A stretch of DNA of 32,414 bases from Candidatus Cloacimonadota bacterium (lineage in GTDB: Bacteria > Cloacimonadota > Cloacimonadia > Cloacimonadales > TCS61), in NCBI GenBank assembly GCA_021108315.1, contig JAIORE010000241.1, forward strand, positions 1 through 32,414, in the 5' to 3' direction. Below are positions 15,075 through 23,604 of this stretch, piece by piece (positions within the stretch are counted from its first letter, which is position 1; the number at the start of each line of letters is the position of its first letter). Both the position numbers and the translations under genes were made by a program. Under the pieces are notes generated by a model. That model saw only the letters and a list, made by a program, of their open reading frames with translations, was not told the origin of the DNA and searched no databases.

Positions 15075-15926
15075 GCCGCCTATAGCAACAACAGGATATT
15101 CGTATTGGTTTTCCAGGTTGTTGACATCATCAATTGTAAAAAAAGGAAATTTCAATTGCACTTTATCAGCGTTTCCAATGTAAAAATAAAAGGCAATCCC
15201 ATCGTTAATATCTCCTATAATATTAGAAATCAAGGTGAGCGTATCTGCGTGAGGGTAGGTGTAGGTTATACCATTCATACTGTTTGTAGTTCCGGTGTAT
15301 GGATTCACATAAGTATCATTGAAATAGTAATCCCATCCATAAGCAATCACAGCATTTCTGTATAAAAAGTATGCTTCATTATTGTTAGACACCCCCAGAG
15401 CATTTTCCAGGAAGGAAATATCCGCACTGGTTATGAATTGCTCCTTCTCATACCAGATTGTTTTATTAACCTGTACTGCAAGGTCTTCCTCTGTTCTTAC
15501 AGAAAATCTTCCCACAAATATTTCGGGGATACGATTTGTTGATGTTATATCACCAATCACTCCATATATCAAATCCGAGATAATATCTCCAGGACCCGGA
15601 GGAAGATTATCTTCCTGTGTTTTGACAGTAAACGGACCGTTGGAATCACCGATCAGCAACAGAAATTGGGGATTTGGATCCATACTTTCATACTGCTGTT
15701 CGACCCACAGATCGATTTCCTCGATAGTTGCAGTAGAATCCACAAAATGAGTTGTAATCTGAAATCCTTTTTCAGTTTTCCATGATATGAAATCGATTAA
15801 ACTTTGATTTCCTTCCAACGTTGAATTAGCTATAACAAGGTAGTTTATTGGAGCATCTAACCTGTTTTTAGCAAATACTCCCATTATACCTGAAAAGAGT
15901 AAAAGGATTATTATTAAATGTTTCAT
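15072..15926 (-). CDS. Gingipain-like (peptidase C25) protein, N-terminal part
   Basis: A 284-residue open frame with a signal peptide (1-19) and most of a C25 catalytic domain: YLVIANSTL at the first strand, FISWKTEKGFQITTHFV, FLLLIGDS, and DLIYGVIGD...EIFVGRFSV. It ends at TGA directly after PVVAIGG. C25 enzymes use a His-Cys pair spaced 33 residues apart in RgpB. Here Asn replaces His (YIGNAD where YxGHG is usual), and exactly 33 codons later is the TGA. Both catalytic positions are therefore altered. Intact sequence on both sides suggests a recent nonsense change, a recoded codon or an assembly error. AAGGAGG before ATG 15926 is strong. Confidence 0.75.
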   Translation of the reverse strand: MKHLIIILLLFSGIMGVFAKNRLDAPINYLVIANSTLEGNQSLIDFISWKTEKGFQITTHFVDSTATIEEIDLWVEQQYESMDPNPQFLLLIGDSNGPFTVKTQEDNLPPGPGDIISDLIYGVIGDITSTNRIPEIFVGRFSVRTEEDLAVQVNKTIWYEKEQFITSADISFLENALGVSNNNEAYFLYRNAVIAYGWDYYFNDTYVNPYTGTTNSMNGITYTYPHADTLTLISNIIGDINDGIAFYFYIGNADKVQLKFPFFTIDDVNNLENQYEYPVVAIGG

Positions 15927-15983
15927 TTCACCTCCTTAAGTTAATCTTGCGAAGGTCTATATCTGTTCACAAGATTTTAGTTA

Positions 15984-17177
15984 TTATTTCTGCAAAACCA
16001 TTTTCTTAGTTTCCTCATATCTTCCTGTCTTAAGTTTATAGAGGTACAAACCAGAACCGACTTGTTTTCCGGTTTCATCCTCTCCGCTCCAAATAATTGA
16101 ATGTTCTCCTGCTGGAAGTGCTTCACTAACAAGTGTTTTCACTTTCTGCCCTTTCAAATTGTAAATCACCAGATCCGTGTCCTCCGCCTGCCAATCAGTA
16201 GTATTACATAGGCTGGTGTTCTCTGTTGTTAAAGAGAAAGAAATCGTGGTTGTCGGATTGAATGGATTGGGATAATTTTGACACAAATTATACTTTTGAG
16301 AAAGTGAATTAATGTTTTGTTCAACTTCCGTAGCCACAATATCAATTATCCATACATCAAAATTACCCTGACGATTGGATGAAAAAACCATTTTTGACCC
16401 ATCAGGTGACCAGTGTGACATAATATCCATTGATTCATTAACTGTAACCTGGTTAATGAAATTATTTTCAAGGGTGATGATATAAATATCGAAATTTCCG
16501 TTTCTATCGGATTCGAAGGCAATTTGTGATCCGTCAGGTGACCAGCAAGCTCGGTCATCTTGTGCATCGTCAGTCGTAATCGGTATAGCATTTCCTCCAC
16601 TTACCGGAATCATCAAGATATCAAGATTACCGCTTCTGTTAGATGTAAAAGCAATATAAGATCCATCCGGAGACCAGCAGGGATGCCAATCTTCAGCAGG
16701 ATCAGTTGTAATTTGTTCCGGAGAACCACCGGCTGGAGGGATCACCCAAATATTTGAATTCCCACCAATTCCTGATGTCACAGCGATTAACGAACCATCC
16801 GGTGACCATGAAGGGTGCGCACATCCAAAAGTTGTAATTTGTTCAGGATTACCTCCTGTTACAGGAATGATCCACAAATTTAAACCACCAATACCATTGG
16901 CATCGAAAGCAATTTGTGTGTCATCGGGTGACCATGATATATGAAAATCACCATAAAGATTTGTTTCCAGTAGATCAGGCTCACCTCCAGTAGCAGGGAC
17001 AAGAAAAATATCTATAACACCCGGACTTTCATATCTTGAAAATGCTATTGTTGAACCATCATACGACCATTTAGGAACCCAATCTTCAGCCTGATCAGTA
17101 GTGATTTGCTCCAGATCAGCATGTAGATTAAGCAATAGCGAAAGCATAATTAATAAAAAAATTAGATTTTTTCTCAT
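15984..17177 (-). CDS. Exported TolB-like (PD40) beta-propeller with type IX-like tail
   Basis: A 397-residue protein: signal peptide (1-20, LLLNLHADLEQ), about six PD40 blades (WSPDGSYIAFTSNRSGNLDILMI is typical) to about residue 275, and a tail from NYPNPFNPTTTISF near 297 to KKMVLQK. The second tail loop keeps the standard form TLVSEALPAGEHSIIW, so it represents the unaltered state. The first loop carries a 39-base in-frame repeat giving SLCNTTDWQAEDT. The ribosome site before ATG 17177 is weak. It shares the opening DLEQITTDxAEDW with the TolB-like genes at 9949-10899 and 31811-32341, so these are paralogues. Confidence 0.85.
   Translation of the reverse strand: MRKNLIFLLIMLSLLLNLHADLEQITTDQAEDWVPKWSYDGSTIAFSRYESPGVIDIFLVPATGGEPDLLETNLYGDFHISWSPDDTQIAFDANGIGGLNLWIIPVTGGNPEQITTFGCAHPSWSPDGSLIAVTSGIGGNSNIWVIPPAGGSPEQITTDPAEDWHPCWSPDGSYIAFTSNRSGNLDILMIPVSGGNAIPITTDDAQDDRACWSPDGSQIAFESDRNGNFDIYIITLENNFINQVTVNESMDIMSHWSPDGSKMVFSSNRQGNFDVWIIDIVATEVEQNINSLSQKYNLCQNYPNPFNPTTTISFSLTTENTSLCNTTDWQAEDTDLVIYNLKGQKVKTLVSEALPAGEHSIIWSGEDETGKQVGSGLYLYKLKTGRYEETKKMVLQK
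16177..16225. repeat. Imperfect direct repeats, 39-base period, in frame
   Basis: GTGTCCTCCG (16177-16186) and GTGTTCTCTG (16216-16225) match at 8 of 10 positions and are 39 bases apart, the same period and the same tail position as the repeat at 11105-11155. Confidence 0.55.
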
Positions 17178-17199
17178 ATTTTTTTCTCATTTAAGGTTT

Positions 17200-17235
17200 A
17201 GGTCAAATGTGCCTTCACCTATGGTCATTTGACCT
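17200..17235. repeat. Inverted repeat next to the stop codon of the FG-GAP gene
   Basis: AGGTCAAATG (17200-17209) and CATTTGACCT (17226-17235) form a 10-base perfect stem with a 16-base loop that itself contains ACCATAGGT-like symmetry. It abuts the stop of the gene at 17235-18668. No T-run follows on the minus strand, so an intrinsic terminator is unlikely. Confidence 0.55.
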
Positions 17236-18668
17236 TATTTCAACAACAAACATTTTTTCACTACTTCTGCTTTGCTATTCACATTTAACTTATAGAAATA
17301 AATACCTGAACTAACAGGCTTGTCTAAATCTTCAGTTCCATTCCAGATAACAGAATGATTACCTTGTTCGAAACTGTTATCAATAAGTGTTTTTATCTTC
17401 TGCCCTTTGAGATTGTAAATTGACATTTCTACATCAGATTGTTTTGTTAACTGATAACTGATAGTGGTTGAAGGATTGAACGGATTGGGATGATTCATAA
17501 AATCTTTGATAAGCGGAATTGAGTTATGCAATTCATCACTTGCAGATGTAATATGTTCATTGCGAAACCAGACAATTTTATTGTCACTCCAAAAAGTAGA
17601 AACCAAATCAAGGTTTCCATCTCCGTCAAGATCAGCAGGAAGAGTGCTATGCACAAATGGAGCAGTTGTTGATATAACCTGTGTGGTTCCAAATGTACTA
17701 TTTCCCAGATTTTCGAAAACTTCGATCCTGCCTGCTACACCACATGATACGATTACATCTTCATCCCCATCATTATCCAGATCGGCAGTGCTAATATGAA
17801 AAGCATCTTCGGCACTCGAAGAGATGATCTGCTGAGAACCGATATTACCGTCTGTGTTTGCATACCAAGCGGCTTTATTATCATCAGTAGAAGCAGAAAG
17901 TATGTCAAGATCATCATCATTATCAATATCTGAAATACATATCGAAAGAACATTCTGTACATTGGTCGTTATGATCTGAGATTGCTCGAAATTACCAGAT
18001 CCGTCAGTATTTTCAAACCAGTATATCTTATCTTCGGTAAAATTGGTGGCAGCAATTGCATCCAGATCTCCATCTGTATCAAGATCAGCAGTAATTATCC
18101 GGCAGGCTTTTGCTGCATTATCATCAATGATCTGAGCTAAAGTGAAATTACCCAAACCATCTGTGTTCCGATACCAGCATAAAGTATCATCTTCCCAGGA
18201 AGCCATAAGGATATCTATGTCATCATCGTTATCTACATCTCCTACAGAGATTCCAAAAGCACCGTCACGATCGGATGCAATGATTTGAGCTAATTCAAAA
18301 TTCCCTGCTCCATCCGTATTCCGAAACCAGATAAGCATATCCGATTGATAGAACGAAACAACAATATCCATATCCTGATCATTATCAAGATCTGCTGCTT
18401 CTACACTAGCCGGAATATTGTAATCATCAGTAATAATATGCTGAACACCAAAATTGCCCATTCCATCCTGATTTTCGAACCATCCGACTATGTTATCTCC
18501 ACCGGAAATTGTGATCAGATCATCATCACCATCTCCATCAATATCTACTGGATAGGCAAATATCGGGTTAATATTAGAATCGGAAATCAAGATTGCATCA
18601 CTGAAATTAAATTCTGCAAAAAGAGTTATACATAAAATGAATAAGGATATAAAAATTGTTTTGTTCAT
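17235..18668 (-). CDS. Exported FG-GAP/VCBS-repeat protein with type IX-like tail
   Basis: A 477-residue protein with a signal peptide (1-18). About seven repeats of 45-50 residues fill 20-385, each with an acidic calcium-loop pattern DxDxDGDxDI followed by WFxNTDGxGNF and xxIIxxD, the integrin-alpha-like FG-GAP/VCBS propeller. Such proteins are usually surface or matrix proteins that bind calcium. The tail runs from HPNPFNPSTTISY near 392 to KKCLLLK, with the standard loop TLIDNSFEQGNHSVIW, so no DNA repeat has entered it. GAGAGG precedes ATG 18668. The 151-base gap upstream holds only an 8-base inverted repeat (18692-18699 with 18719-18726). Confidence 0.88.
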   Translation of the reverse strand: MNKTIFISLFILCITLFAEFNFSDAILISDSNINPIFAYPVDIDGDGDDDLITISGGDNIVGWFENQDGMGNFGVQHIITDDYNIPASVEAADLDNDQDMDIVVSFYQSDMLIWFRNTDGAGNFELAQIIASDRDGAFGISVGDVDNDDDIDILMASWEDDTLCWYRNTDGLGNFTLAQIIDDNAAKACRIITADLDTDGDLDAIAATNFTEDKIYWFENTDGSGNFEQSQIITTNVQNVLSICISDIDNDDDLDILSASTDDNKAAWYANTDGNIGSQQIISSSAEDAFHISTADLDNDGDEDVIVSCGVAGRIEVFENLGNSTFGTTQVISTTAPFVHSTLPADLDGDGNLDLVSTFWSDNKIVWFRNEHITSASDELHNSIPLIKDFMNHPNPFNPSTTISYQLTKQSDVEMSIYNLKGQKIKTLIDNSFEQGNHSVIWNGTEDLDKPVSSGIYFYKLNVNSKAEVVKKCLLLK

Positions 18669-18819
18669 AATTCACCTCTCAATTCTGTTAAGAGTTAAAC
18701 TTGCTTTTGATTTCATGATTTAACTCCTTTCCTTCAATTATTTTGGTTTTAATTCTGTAATAATTTTTGCATTCCGGGCTGCGTTTGGTTAGGTTGTATC
18801 ATTATTCTAAAAAATACTT

Positions 18820-20286
18820 TCATTTGGGATTAATTAGTTTAAGAGTATAATCCAGCACTTCATCTTTCTCTGTAAAAATGTCCTGCTTAACAAATATATC
18901 CGGAATAACTCCACGTAATGAAGCATCACCGTTTGGTCTAATACCGCAAGCCCTGGGATAATAAGTTTTTATTTTTGTTACAGGCAATGTGAATTCATTC
19001 ATAGGACCACAAGAAGATGGAACAGTTGAAGTTTCTTCACCAATAATAGTTCCAAGAGAATAATCCTGAATAATTGAAGCTGCTGCTGCTGCCATTGAAA
19101 AACTAAACCGATCAACCAGAACAAATACATTACCTTTAAAATGAAGTGAGTCCTTTCTTGGTAATGTTTCACTCAAATCATATTCAAAACGAGTCCCGTT
19201 TTCTAAATCCATAATCTTTTTTTTCGTATCAACCACTTCAGGAATATCTAAATCTTTATAATAATCTTTGGCAAGTTGGCTTGTTCTCATAGATACTTTT
19301 GAAGCTAATTTGAAAGGTCTTTTTGCAAAGTAAGCCGTCATGTAATTGCTAAATGCATCACTTCCTCCGGTATTTCCACGAATATCAATTATCAAATTCT
19401 GAGTATTTTTTTTAGATATCTCTATAAATACTGAATCAATGAAAGTATTGAAATAGTTTCTATTTAATGTTTCGTGATCTGATACACAGCCGGTTCCTGA
19501 ATTGGTGTTTATAAAAGGTCCTGGGTGAAGATAAGCTATTTCGTTAATAAATTTGAATTCTCTGTTTGAATTAGTATTAGCCGGTAGTGCAGGATTATTC
19601 TTAACAAACAGCAAATACTCGTCTAAGGTCACTCCTTTTATCTCACAAGTGTTTATTTCACCGGTATGCTTTTTAACTTGAATAGCTGCACCTAAAAAAT
19701 CGTCGAAAACATACCAATATATATTCGAAAAACTAGAAGATTCAAGCATTGTTCGTCTGACATAATCATTTTCACCACTCATATAGGTATACATCTTTTC
19801 TAAAATATTTTGAAAAGGTATTCCGGAAATTGAAATTATTTCATCTCCAATGGTTATATCCGGATTATCGGTATAATCAAGTGCCACAGTTGGTGTATTA
19901 TCAACAAAAGCTATTTCTAATGGGAAAAACCTACCACCATTTTGATAAAAAAATTGAAAATCAGAATATGGGAAACCAATTTTACAATGTTCGAAATCCC
20001 CAAGTGCTACAAAAGTTTGGAACAATCTATTGATCTCCAACCGGGTCAAAGAATCTGTTATAGATTTATTTATTCGTTCATATTCCTTATCAAAAACACT
20101 TTTTTCTGTATAATAGAACAAGTCATAAGATGAAGCTTCAAGTGTCTCATAGAGATATTTGAAATCTTCTTTAACCTCAGTTGCAGGGAACTTACTATGT
20201 GCATTGCAGTTAATAGTTAAGAAAATAGAAATTATGAAAATAAAAACTGCATAAAATTTGATTCGATCAATTTTTGTTTGATACAT
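18820..20286 (-). CDS. Exported S41-family serine peptidase
   Basis: A 488-residue protein with an N-terminal signal or anchor (about 10-28). A PDZ-like segment lies near 135-165 (NPDITIGDEIISISGIPF). The S41 core runs from about 245 to 465: AYLHPGPF, NLIIDIRGNTGGSDAF (298-312), and VDRFSFSMAAAAA with the probable nucleophile Ser397. GEETSTVPSSCG follows, and late RPNGDASLRGVIPDI completes the family end. The strand that carries a Lys in CtpA-type enzymes has Glu here, which fits the tricorn/S41B-like branch. It probably cuts peptides or damaged proteins in the periplasm or at the surface. No type IX-like tail. GGAG precedes ATG 20286. Confidence 0.85.
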   Translation of the reverse strand: MYQTKIDRIKFYAVFIFIISIFLTINCNAHSKFPATEVKEDFKYLYETLEASSYDLFYYTEKSVFDKEYERINKSITDSLTRLEINRLFQTFVALGDFEHCKIGFPYSDFQFFYQNGGRFFPLEIAFVDNTPTVALDYTDNPDITIGDEIISISGIPFQNILEKMYTYMSGENDYVRRTMLESSSFSNIYWYVFDDFLGAAIQVKKHTGEINTCEIKGVTLDEYLLFVKNNPALPANTNSNREFKFINEIAYLHPGPFINTNSGTGCVSDHETLNRNYFNTFIDSVFIEISKKNTQNLIIDIRGNTGGSDAFSNYMTAYFAKRPFKLASKVSMRTSQLAKDYYKDLDIPEVVDTKKKIMDLENGTRFEYDLSETLPRKDSLHFKGNVFVLVDRFSFSMAAAAASIIQDYSLGTIIGEETSTVPSSCGPMNEFTLPVTKIKTYYPRACGIRPNGDASLRGVIPDIFVKQDIFTEKDEVLDYTLKLINPK

Positions 20287-20296
20287 GATTTTCTCC

Positions 20297-21763
20297 TTAT
20301 TTGAATAATAACATTTTCTTTGATGTCAGGGTGTTACCATTGTTTTTAAGTACACTAAAATAAATTCCGGAAGAAACTCTGTTTCTTGCTTCATCTGTGC
20401 CATCCCAAATTATTGAAGATTGATCATTAAATATTGAATATTGCCGAATTTTCTGACCTTTCAGATTATAGATTTCCAGCTTTGCGTCTTGTACGTCCTT
20501 TGTGATTAAATCAAATGAAATCGTTGTGCTGGGATTGAAAGGGTTAGGATAGTTCAGGAAATTTAAACCCGAAGGTTTGTTGAAGATTTCATCAGATGAA
20601 TTGATGTTATCTGCATCTAATTTCACAGCATAAATATCATTATCCCCATTTCCAAAAGAATTGGAATATCCCGTTAGAATATATCCTCCATCATCCGTTT
20701 GTTCAACAAAGATAGCAAAATCATTCAGCGAGCCGCCAACTTTTGCTGTCCAAAGTTCTTCTCCTTGATCGGAAACTTTTATTGCCAGTACATCAAAATC
20801 ACTATTTGGAGTGGAATTAGTTAATCCACCCAGAACATAATTTCCGTCGGATGTTATATCTACAGAATAGCAATAATCAACCTGTGGAGTTCCGTAAGTT
20901 TCATTCCAGATTTCAAATCCCAAAGAATCGACTTCGATCAGCCAGACATCGTAATCTCCCTGACCATACGATTTTGTAACGCCAGCCAGAATATATCCTC
21001 CATTTGGTAATATCTGCATGGAATAGGCATTTTCATTTTCCGTGCCGCCAAAAGTTCTGTTCCAGAGTTCATTGCCAAATTCATCGGTTTTAATTAGCCA
21101 CATATCAAATGCACCATTGCCGAAAGATTCAGTAAGACCGGATAAAATATAGCTGCCGTCCGGATTTTGATGTACAGTGTAGGCTTTTTCGTTTCCGGTT
21201 CCACCATAAGTTTGTTCCCATTCCATGTTGCCGTACTCATCAGTTTTAATCAGCCAGAAATCTTGATGATCATCTTCGAGATTTCCTGTTCCACCGGTAA
21301 GAATAAATCCGCCATCTGCTGTTTGTTCCACATATTGTGCTCTGTCGTTTTCTATTGAACCATAAGTTTGATTCCATTCTTCATTACCATTTTCATCGGT
21401 TTTTATCAACCAGAAATCCTGCATTCCAATCCCAAATGATTCGGTGGTTCCAATTATGATGAATCCTCCGTCGGAGGTTTGTTGTCCAATAATTGAAAAA
21501 TCATTCTGATCTCCACCGAAAATTGCATCCCAAACCTGGTTTCCGTTTTCATCGGTTTTGATCAACCAGATATCATTCATTTCATTTCCATCAGGATCGG
21601 TATTTCCAACGATTATATAACCACCATCAGTTGTTTGCCTGATGCAGGTTGAACTGTCATTGTTAGCATCACCGTAAGTATTAGTCCAGAGTGTGTCGGG
21701 AGGTGTTTGAGCCAATAAAATAGTATAAAATAAGATTAAAATTACAATAATTCGAGATTTCAT
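20297..21763 (-). CDS. Exported repeat-propeller protein with type IX-like tail
   Basis: A 488-residue protein with signal peptide (1-18). Seven repeats of about 52 residues (TxDGGYIIxGxTxSFGxGxxDxWLIKTDENGNxxWxxTYGG) fill 22-385, likely a seven-bladed propeller. The tail runs from NYPNPFNPSTTISF near 398 to KKMLLFK. It is a close paralogue of the gene at 30314-31792 along the whole propeller (for example NDRAQYVEQTADGGFILTGG is shared), yet the tail loop differs: QYSIFNDQSSIIW here. Its ATG at 21763 overlaps the TGA of the GyrI-like gene (ATGA), so the two are translationally coupled. Confidence 0.87.
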   Translation of the reverse strand: MKSRIIVILILFYTILLAQTPPDTLWTNTYGDANNDSSTCIRQTTDGGYIIVGNTDPDGNEMNDIWLIKTDENGNQVWDAIFGGDQNDFSIIGQQTSDGGFIIIGTTESFGIGMQDFWLIKTDENGNEEWNQTYGSIENDRAQYVEQTADGGFILTGGTGNLEDDHQDFWLIKTDEYGNMEWEQTYGGTGNEKAYTVHQNPDGSYILSGLTESFGNGAFDMWLIKTDEFGNELWNRTFGGTENENAYSMQILPNGGYILAGVTKSYGQGDYDVWLIEVDSLGFEIWNETYGTPQVDYCYSVDITSDGNYVLGGLTNSTPNSDFDVLAIKVSDQGEELWTAKVGGSLNDFAIFVEQTDDGGYILTGYSNSFGNGDNDIYAVKLDADNINSSDEIFNKPSGLNFLNYPNPFNPSTTISFDLITKDVQDAKLEIYNLKGQKIRQYSIFNDQSSIIWDGTDEARNRVSSGIYFSVLKNNGNTLTSKKMLLFK

Positions 21764-22308
21764 TTCATTATTTCCTTTCGATATAGAATTTTTTTATTGG
21801 GAACATCATATATTTCCATTACAAAACTATTTTCGTTATATCCATTCTCTTTGGCAAACTTATTCAGAACCGGATATACTTTCATTATGCTGAATATTAC
21901 TGATATTTTTCCTTTAAATGGGAATTCTGTTGTAATGTACTTTTTTTGAGGAAATATTCTTATTGAATATTTTTCTTTTAGTTCAGTTATTTTTACTAAG
22001 TCATTTTGTTTAAGAACACAACCGGCTTCAGAACGCAATTTACTTTTTTCAACTTTTTGCGGATTATCGTAGTATACACCAAACCCTTTGTAAGTCTCAA
22101 TTTTATCTTCATTGAGCAAGGAATGATAAATTTTATCCATAACAACGCCACTTTGTTTGTAATCTCCTGTTATTTCTTCGTAAACAAGGGTTTCTCCACC
22201 AGCCTCGATAATTCGGAATTTAATTTTTTTGAATCCTCCATAATAAGCGTAAAAAACAACAAATGCAATTATTAAAGTCACTAATCCAAATAAAATCTGT
22301 TTTGTCAT
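21760..22308 (-). CDS. Membrane-anchored GyrI-like small-molecule-binding domain protein
   Basis: A 182-residue protein with one N-terminal helix (about 5-24) and then a domain that fits the GyrI-like / effector-binding (SOUL-like) fold. The fold is seen in GGETLVYEEITGDYKQSGVVMDKIYHSL near 37-64 and KGFGVYYDNPQKVEKSKLRSEAGCVL near 74-100. These domains bind small hydrophobic or amphipathic ligands in transcription factors or on their own. Here the domain faces outward from a membrane anchor, so it is a ligand-binding or stress protein rather than a DNA binder. AAGGAGG precedes ATG 22308. It overlaps the next gene by four bases. Confidence 0.7.
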   Translation of the reverse strand: MTKQILFGLVTLIIAFVVFYAYYGGFKKIKFRIIEAGGETLVYEEITGDYKQSGVVMDKIYHSLLNEDKIETYKGFGVYYDNPQKVEKSKLRSEAGCVLKQNDLVKITELKEKYSIRIFPQKKYITTEFPFKGKISVIFSIMKVYPVLNKFAKENGYNENSFVMEIYDVPNKKILYRKEIMK

Positions 22309-22452
22309 TTTTCCTCCTTAAATTTCATTTCTCATTCAATGCAGTAATCAAAAACATCATAACAATTTCAAAAACCGGTACCTTTCTGAAGCTCCAGCGG
22401 AAACCTGATTAACACTGATAAGTCTTGCCAGTTTAGGTTTTAATATGTACTG

Positions 22453-23595
22453 TTAATTGATTTTCAATCTTTTTCTGATTCCTAATGGTATTCCATCTTT
22501 ATGAAGCATAACTGATAATACTCTGGCTCGGAAAAAATTTTCTGAAAAGTAGATTGGAGAATTTGGAAATACTTCAGGTGGAGCTGAATCTTTTATTTTG
22601 TAATACTTTTTCCCGGTTTCATCTCGTGCTATACCAATGATATGCACATTATGAACATCATTTGTTTTCCAGTTTTCATAAAGGCTATCTCTCGTATCTT
22701 GATTGATGTTTGTTATTTTACCGTCCACTTGAAAATCTGCATATCCCGATTCACCTTTATATAATTCTTCTGTAATATGTAAATCACCTGTTAATGAAAA
22801 ACCATTTTCAAGAGCGTGATCAATAAGGCTAATATATTCATCTATTCTGATATTGTAAAAATCTTTTTTATGTAACCAATTACCATCAGCTAACAATTCA
22901 CCTGTCTGGTTAAACCCTATATATGAATAAGATGTAACCTTAATATAGTCATCATATGGGATCGTAAGAATATTTTCAGAAAATTCTATCGGGCTCGTCG
23001 TTTTCTTAATATACTCAATATTTAATGGAGGTTCTCCCATATTTTGATTAAGTATTTTTTTGATATTTTCTAACCAGGGGCAGTATAATTTACCATTTTT
23101 CCACTGACTGTTTAGTCTTCCTTTCTCTCCATCTTCTTCGACTTCTTCTAAATAAATGTTCATTTCTTTAATAAATTTGAAATGTTGATGGTCGGTCTGT
23201 CCAGGAAACAAACCGGTATAATCAGATAACCGAACAATACCGTATTTCTTAATCATTTCAAATGCATCGTAATTGAAGCCCCCGTTAAATCCAAAATCAA
23301 TTTTACCACGTAATCGGATGCGTCGAAGAGATTTCTCGATATAAAAATAATGAGCTACATACATTGTTGAAAGCTCAAAACTTCCTCTTCCCAAACGATG
23401 TAGTTCCGATTCTAAAAAGGATATATCGCTATAAATTGCACATAGCCCGGTTTCTCCTTGTGATTTAAAAGGTGTTGTCCAAACTTCTTTTTCATCACAA
23501 AATTTCTTCGCAGTTTGTTTTTCTACATCTTGTCCATACAGCAATGTAGAAAACAATAATACTGCCAATACAATAATCATTGATTTTCTTTTCAT
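22453..23595 (-). CDS. Exported C1-family (papain-fold, C1B-like) protein
   Basis: A 380-residue protein with signal peptide (1-21). Gln46 and Cys52 in PFKSQGETGLCAIYS occupy the oxyanion Gln and nucleophile positions of papain-fold peptidases. Then SFLESELHRLGRGSFELSTMYVAHYFYIEKSLRRIRLRGK resembles the bleomycin-hydrolase/aminopeptidase C branch. The late block VHNVHIIGIARDETGKKYYKIKDSAP matches HIVGLAKDxxGxxYYxVKNSWG. The catalytic His is present, the usual active-site Asn is Asp (KDS), and the usual Trp after the Cys is Ala. Activity is plausible but may be changed. No type IX-like tail. AGAGGA precedes ATG 23595. The 144-base gap to the GyrI-like gene shows no gene. Confidence 0.75.
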   Translation of the reverse strand: MKRKSMIIVLAVLLFSTLLYGQDVEKQTAKKFCDEKEVWTTPFKSQGETGLCAIYSDISFLESELHRLGRGSFELSTMYVAHYFYIEKSLRRIRLRGKIDFGFNGGFNYDAFEMIKKYGIVRLSDYTGLFPGQTDHQHFKFIKEMNIYLEEVEEDGEKGRLNSQWKNGKLYCPWLENIKKILNQNMGEPPLNIEYIKKTTSPIEFSENILTIPYDDYIKVTSYSYIGFNQTGELLADGNWLHKKDFYNIRIDEYISLIDHALENGFSLTGDLHITEELYKGESGYADFQVDGKITNINQDTRDSLYENWKTNDVHNVHIIGIARDETGKKYYKIKDSAPPEVFPNSPIYFSENFFRARVLSVMLHKDGIPLGIRKRLKIN

Positions 23596-23604
23596 TTTTT
23601 CCTC

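Noticed and set aside
22385..22445. Possible third attC-like site in the gap before the C1-like gene
   Set aside because: It has words such as CCTGATTAACACTGATAAG but no paired end boxes or inner arms at the right spacing.
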